Source: Akkermansiaceae bacterium (GTDB taxonomy: Bacteria > Verrucomicrobiota > Verrucomicrobiia > Verrucomicrobiales > Akkermansiaceae). From it: a DNA stretch of 17,609 bases. The notes below the pieces were generated by a model. The model was given only the letters and a program-made list of their open reading frames with translations, had not been told where the DNA came from and made no database searches. This document shows positions 14,763-17,609 of this stretch, one piece after another. Position 1 is the first letter of the stretch; each line of letters starts with the position of its first letter. The translations under genes were made by a program, and so were the position numbers. The stretch lies in the NCBI GenBank assembly GCA_023301645.1, contig JALZUH010000152.1, forward strand, positions 1 through 17,609. Direction: 5' to 3'.

Positions 14763-15554
14763 AATAAATACGAAGTCGGCAGGCCCAGTGAGGGTGACCT
14801 CGGTAAAGTCGGACTCATCAGCTGAGAACCCAATCTCTAAGGTGTCGCCACCTTCTACATCAACATTAATAGGTGATGCCGCACGAGTGCGCAGATGATG
14901 GATGAGTGCACAGGCGGTCATGCCGGTGCCGCAGGCGAGAGTTTCGCCCTCTACTCCGCGCTCGTAGGTGCGGATAGCGATGTGCTTTTCGTCATGAATG
15001 CTCACGAAGTTTACATTCGTGCCAGCAGGGGCAAAATGGCTGTGGTAGCGGATAGCGGCTCCATATTTGACAATGTCGAGTGACTCTAGATCGTCGACGA
15101 AGACGACGGCATGGGGGACACCTGTGTTGAGCACATGGATAGGGGCGTCGAGACCTTCGATCTGTAGGTCAGCATTCATTTCGAGGTCGAATGGATCTGA
15201 CATGGCGATTTTCACATCATCGCCGATCATGGTCGCGCTAAGGGTGCCGGCGATGGTTTCGAAGGTGACAAGCTCGGTGCCTTCACCTGAGATTCTGGCT
15301 GTGTATTTGCCGAAGCAGCGAGCACCATTACCGCACATTTCAGCTTCGCCCCCATCGGCATTGTAGTAGCGGAATTTGTAATCAGCACCTTTTTCAGCAG
15401 GCTCGACAGCGAGCAGCCCGTCGGCACCTACGCCACGCTGGCGGTCACATAGCTTGGCGATTTGTTCTTTAGATAGCTCGATGTCGAGATCGCGGTTATC
15501 GATGACGACGAAGTCGTTACCTGCGCCATTCATTTTATGAAAGTTGAGAGTCAT
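14745..15554 (-). CDS. dapF: Diaminopimelate epimerase
   Basis: DapF converts LL- to meso-diaminopimelate without a cofactor, using two cysteines as acid and base. The protein starts LNFHKMNGAGNDFVVIDNRD, the family signature. C74 lies in EMCGNGARCFGKY, and C208 lies in ETLACGTGMTAC; both active-site loops are intact. RQRGVGADGLLAVEP, NTGVPHAVVFVDD, APAGTNVNFVS and RTYERGVEGETLACG are the remaining conserved blocks. At 269 residues it is typical. It is second in the operon, 33 bp after trpA and 66 bp before dapA. The acyl-blocked branch genes (dapD, dapE) are absent here. Verrucomicrobia studied so far use the DapL aminotransferase route, in which DapF acts directly on LL-DAP, so that route is inferred for this organism. 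Confidence 0.98.
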   Translation of the reverse strand: MTLNFHKMNGAGNDFVVIDNRDLDIELSKEQIAKLCDRQRGVGADGLLAVEPAEKGADYKFRYYNADGGEAEMCGNGARCFGKYTARISGEGTELVTFETIAGTLSATMIGDDVKIAMSDPFDLEMNADLQIEGLDAPIHVLNTGVPHAVVFVDDLESLDIVKYGAAIRYHSHFAPAGTNVNFVSIHDEKHIAIRTYERGVEGETLACGTGMTACALIHHLRTRAASPINVDVEGGDTLEIGFSADESDFTEVTLTGPADFVFIGQIQI

Positions 15555-15587
15555 GATGTTATATGGGGGCTGAAGTTAAGGCTGATA

Positions 15588-16385
15588 TTATTTGCAAGCT
15601 TGGATAAGAGGGGATGCGAAGTCTGCGACAATAGTAGCTAGGTTTGCATCTGAGGCGTTAAGGGCTACTTGGTTGACGATGGCCGATCCCACGACGACAC
15701 CGTCAGCAAGCTCTGCTACAGCAGCGGCTTCGTCTGGGGTGTTGATGCCAAATCCGACGCAGACTGGAGTGTCCGTGTGTTGCTTGATATTGGCTACGAT
15801 GGCTCCGATCCCTGCTGAGGGAGCTGCCTGTGCGCCTGTCACACCCATGCGTGATACCGCATAGATGAATCCCTCGGACTGTTTTGCGAGCATCTTGATA
15901 CGATCTGCGGGTGTGGATGGTGAGATCAGGGTGACGTGCTTGAGTCCTGCGGCACTTATTAGCTCGCTGTTATGGGCGATTTCGTCAGGCGGTAGGTCGA
16001 GCAGTAGGATACCATCCGCTCCCGCTGCTGCTGCGTCGATATGGAATTTCTCATAACCATACGCGTAGACGGGATTGAGGTAGGTGAAGAGCACAATAGC
16101 AGTGTCGTGGGTGGTGCGGAACTCGCGAATGAACTCCATGAGTTTCTTCACTGACATGCCGTTTTTCAGTGATCGCTCAGCGGCTAGCTGATTGACAATG
16201 CCGTCGGCTTGGGGGTCAGAAAAGGGAACGCCAAGCTCGATGACATCAGCACCTGCATCTGCGAGGGCTCGAATGACGGAGAGGGATGCTTCGATATCAG
16301 GGTCGCCAGCGCAGACGTAGGCGACAAAGGCGGCTTGGCCTTTTTCCTTGAGGTTCTGAAAGGTAGTATCAATGCGATTGCTCAT
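15588..16385 (-). CDS. trpA: Tryptophan synthase alpha subunit
   Basis: TrpA cleaves indole-3-glycerol phosphate to indole and glyceraldehyde 3-phosphate and channels indole to TrpB. The TIM barrel shows FVAYVCAGDPDIEASL, then VIELGVPFSDPQADGIVNQ with catalytic E50 and D61, FTYLNPVYAYGYEKF, and GILLLDLPPDE. LISPSTPADRIKMLAKQSEGFIYAVSRMGVTGA (loop 6) and VCVGFGINTPDEA with GVVVGSAIVNQ, the phosphate-binding end, follow. The length of 265 residues is standard. The segment after the catalytic Asp is GIVNQLAAERSL, where many homologues have GP-x-IQ-x-A. It heads an eight-gene operon of otherwise unrelated biosynthetic genes, and trpB is not adjacent within the window. A promoter-like sequence with a palindrome lies 16 or more bases upstream. 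No Shine-Dalgarno is seen. Confidence 0.98.
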   Translation of the reverse strand: MSNRIDTTFQNLKEKGQAAFVAYVCAGDPDIEASLSVIRALADAGADVIELGVPFSDPQADGIVNQLAAERSLKNGMSVKKLMEFIREFRTTHDTAIVLFTYLNPVYAYGYEKFHIDAAAAGADGILLLDLPPDEIAHNSELISAAGLKHVTLISPSTPADRIKMLAKQSEGFIYAVSRMGVTGAQAAPSAGIGAIVANIKQHTDTPVCVGFGINTPDEAAAVAELADGVVVGSAIVNQVALNASDANLATIVADFASPLIQACK

Positions 16386-16400
16386 AGTGCTAGGGGTTAA

Positions 16401-16414
16401 ATAATCATGATTAT
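16401..16414. promoter_or_regulatory. Perfect 14-bp palindrome upstream of trpA, candidate operator
   Basis: ATAATCATGATTAT is its own reverse complement. It ends 16 bp upstream of the trpA start codon and overlaps the proposed -10 element, a position suited to a repressor of the trpA-dap-folK-panB operon. The binding protein is unknown. It resembles part of a Fur-type box (GATAAT half-sites), but the half-site spacing does not fit. Confidence 0.4.
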
Positions 16415-16440
16415 CAAAAAAGAAAACCCAATAAGCTCAA
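16410..16440 (-). promoter_or_regulatory. Candidate sigma-70 promoter of the trpA operon
   Basis: Read on the minus strand, TTGAGC (16435-16440) could be the -35 element and GATAAT (16410-16415) the -10 element, with a 19-bp spacer, slightly long. The transcript would start near 16403 and have a leader of about 17 nt, too short for an attenuator and consistent with the missing Shine-Dalgarno. Confidence 0.35.
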
Positions 16441-16552
16441 TAAATGACGAGAATATAAGGTGGTTTTGTCAGAGGAGTATTCAGCGATGGGGTAATGTAG
16501 CCGTTAGGGTGGAGAAGTTGAATTCATGCTTGCCATGGGTTTGATTCGTTAT

Positions 16553-16568
16553 TTAGAGTTACCTCTAA
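16553..16568. repeat. Inverted repeat just before the ABC ATPase start
   Basis: TTAGAG (16553-16558) and CTCTAA (16563-16568) are perfect complements around TTAC. The repeat ends 3 bp before the ATG at 16572, so as RNA it would fold over the ribosome-landing region, and as DNA it could be an operator. It is short enough to be chance. Confidence 0.25.
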
Positions 16569-16571
16569 TTA

Positions 16572-17258
16572 ATGGAAGATTCAGATCAAACAATGTCAGG
16601 CGTTAGTGATTACTATCTAACAATGGAGAGCGGGTTATCCATCGGATACCAAGAAGAGCTCGCTCGGGTGCAGCAGGAAGAAGGAATTCAGCTTGGGCAG
16701 GGGACACATTACCTGCTAGCTCGAAATGGCAGAGGTAAGACTACGTTGCTAAGAACTTTAGCAGGTGTGCTAGAATCGCTCAAAGGCACATACAGCCTGA
16801 AGGGTAGGTGCCAGCTGCTCAGTGAGGACTTATCATTCGATGTTGAGCTTTCTGCTCAGAATATTTTTAAAAGCCTATTGGTCAAAAATAGATACAAGGA
16901 GGCGATGGCATTAGCCGATAAGCTGGAGCTCGATGTGAAGAAGCCCTACGGTAAGCTTTCGACTGGTAATAAGCGCAAGGTCGCATTGCTCGTAGCCGAG
17001 TATTCTACGGTGGAGGGTCAGATCGAGATACTGCTTCTAGACGAGCCTTTTACGGGTCTAGACGCCTTTGCACGCGAAATTTTCCAGGACTTGTGGGCTG
17101 AGCAGAGCGAGGGTATCGTTCGCCTAGTGAGCTGCCATCCAGACTTCGATAGTATGGAGATGGCGAGTTCTGTAGTCATCAGTGATGGTGATATTGTCCA
17201 TTTATCAGGTGGCGATGTGCCGAAGAAGTGGGGAGACCTTAAAACCAAGCTTAACTAA
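16572..17258 (+). CDS. ABC transporter ATP-binding protein
   Basis: This is a 228-residue ABC ATPase of the CcmA/ABC-2 exporter type, a cytoplasmic subunit that powers a membrane partner. Walker A reads A50-RNGRGK-T57, with Ala replacing the first Gly of GxxGxGKT. The signature is LSTGN (129-133) instead of LSGGQ, Walker B is ILLLDEP (153-159), the D-loop is TGLDA, and the H-loop histidine is H189 in SCHP. The Q-loop is not obvious: the region after LKGRCQLLSEDLSF has Q81 in an unusual place. The short product and the CcmA-like LLRTLAGVLESLKG suggest one half of a two-gene system with the membrane protein starting 4 bp after its stop. In-frame ATGs at 16593 and 16623 are possible later starts; the N-terminal ~17 residues look poorly conserved. 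It is divergent from trpA across 186 bp. The transported substrate is unknown. Confidence 0.88.
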   Translation: MEDSDQTMSGVSDYYLTMESGLSIGYQEELARVQQEEGIQLGQGTHYLLARNGRGKTTLLRTLAGVLESLKGTYSLKGRCQLLSEDLSFDVELSAQNIFKSLLVKNRYKEAMALADKLELDVKKPYGKLSTGNKRKVALLVAEYSTVEGQIEILLLDEPFTGLDAFAREIFQDLWAEQSEGIVRLVSCHPDFDSMEMASSVVISDGDIVHLSGGDVPKKWGDLKTKLN

Positions 17259-17262
17259 TACC

Positions 17263-17609
17263 ATGAATATGTCACTTTTTCGTCTTACTCTAGCGACGAT
17301 CATTCAGCGAAAAGTCTGGGTGATCATGCTACTTTGCGTTGCTCTATTCCCTGCCGTGTTACCGTATCTGACACCGCATGATGCCAATCCAACACTCATC
17401 CAGCCTGCACGAGCTCAGGCAGCATGGGTGACTCTCTGGGTAGTGTCGATTGGCTGGATACTTTTCCAAGCCGCGGGCTTTGGCGATAATACATCGAAAT
17501 CTGGGCTAGGCTCATACTTCCTCAGTGGCGGTATGTCGCGTGTCTGCCAAATGATCCAGCTTTGGCTCGCCTGTGTGATCTTTTTATTGCCACTAGTCGT
17601 GGTGACACT
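17263..17609 (+). CDS. Membrane protein, probable ABC transporter permease (5' part)
   Basis: The frame opens at an ATG 4 bp after the ABC ATPase stop and stays open for 115 codons to the window edge, so the gene is partial. The protein begins MNMSLFRLTLATIIQRKVWV. Hydrophobic segments lie at about residues 18-36 (ending LFPAVLPYL), 54-72 (around WVTLWVVSIGWILFQAAGF) and 97-115, separated by short polar loops. One of these loops holds SGLGSYFLSGGMSR. The N-terminal arrangement, a short cytoplasmic helix and then a membrane span, is common in ABC-2 type permeases. Tight linkage to the ATPase suggests that they form one transporter. I do not recognise a specific subfamily, and the substrate is unknown. 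Confidence 0.75.
   Translation, partial: MNMSLFRLTLATIIQRKVWVIMLLCVALFPAVLPYLTPHDANPTLIQPARAQAAWVTLWVVSIGWILFQAAGFGDNTSKSGLGSYFLSGGMSRVCQMIQLWLACVIFLLPLVVVT

Noticed and set aside
143..16385. G-richer plus strand across minus-strand genes, suggesting replication-strand skew
   Set aside because: Seen only in a few lines counted by eye and reversed in at least one; a genome-scale GC-skew plot is needed before drawing any conclusion.
16400..16416. Fur-box likeness of the palindrome upstream of trpA
   Set aside because: The GATAAT half-site is present, but the spacing between halves differs from the 7-1-7 Fur pattern and the operon has no iron genes.
16526..16606. Possible 26-codon leader peptide overlapping the ABC ATPase start
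   Set aside because: It has no regulatory codon run and no clear ribosome binding site, and frames this short are expected by chance.

Overview
The window most likely comes from a member of the Verrucomicrobiota (PVC superphylum), probably marine or otherwise exposed to sulfated polysaccharides. Four things suggest this: a long SecA (1065 residues) with large insertions and a chlamydia-like 'RGRCSRQGDPG' motor motif; three secreted formylglycine sulfatases; an mDAP/lysine biosynthesis cluster; and almost no Shine-Dalgarno sequences before the start codons. The taxonomic call is inference, because there is no rRNA in the window.

Layout. Positions 1-142 hold no gene, but contain a nested inverted repeat and a good terminator hairpin. 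Positions 143-4695 (minus strand) carry, in transcription order, a small secreted protein of unknown function with PD-(D/E)XK-like residues, an MntR-type metalloregulator, and secA. Positions 4809-10430 (plus strand) carry sulfatase 1, a short RecO-like protein, and sulfatases 2 and 3. Sulfatases 2 and 3 are 6 bp apart. Each sulfatase has a signal peptide, a different formylglycine motif (CGPTR, CTASR, CSPSR) and a lysine-rich C-terminus.

Positions 10546-16385 (minus strand) form one likely operon of eight genes: trpA, dapF, dapA, dapB, folK, panB, a LON-substrate-binding-domain protein and an MTRFR-like peptidyl-tRNA release factor. Gaps are 13-66 bp. The operon combines tryptophan, lysine/mDAP, folate and pantothenate steps with a ribosome-rescue candidate. 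A promoter-like sequence overlapped by a perfect 14-bp palindrome lies just upstream of trpA, and stem-loops straddle the dapF and panB stop codons. From 16572 (plus strand) an ABC ATPase and the start of a membrane partner protein run off the window.

No stretch over 300 bases lacks a gene. No tRNA, rRNA, CRISPR, insertion sequence or phage gene was seen. The points most worth a second look are the secreted PD-(D/E)XK-like protein, the naturally short RecO inside a sulfatase cluster, the MTRFR-like release factor, the shared basic tails of the sulfatases, and the SD-less translation starts.
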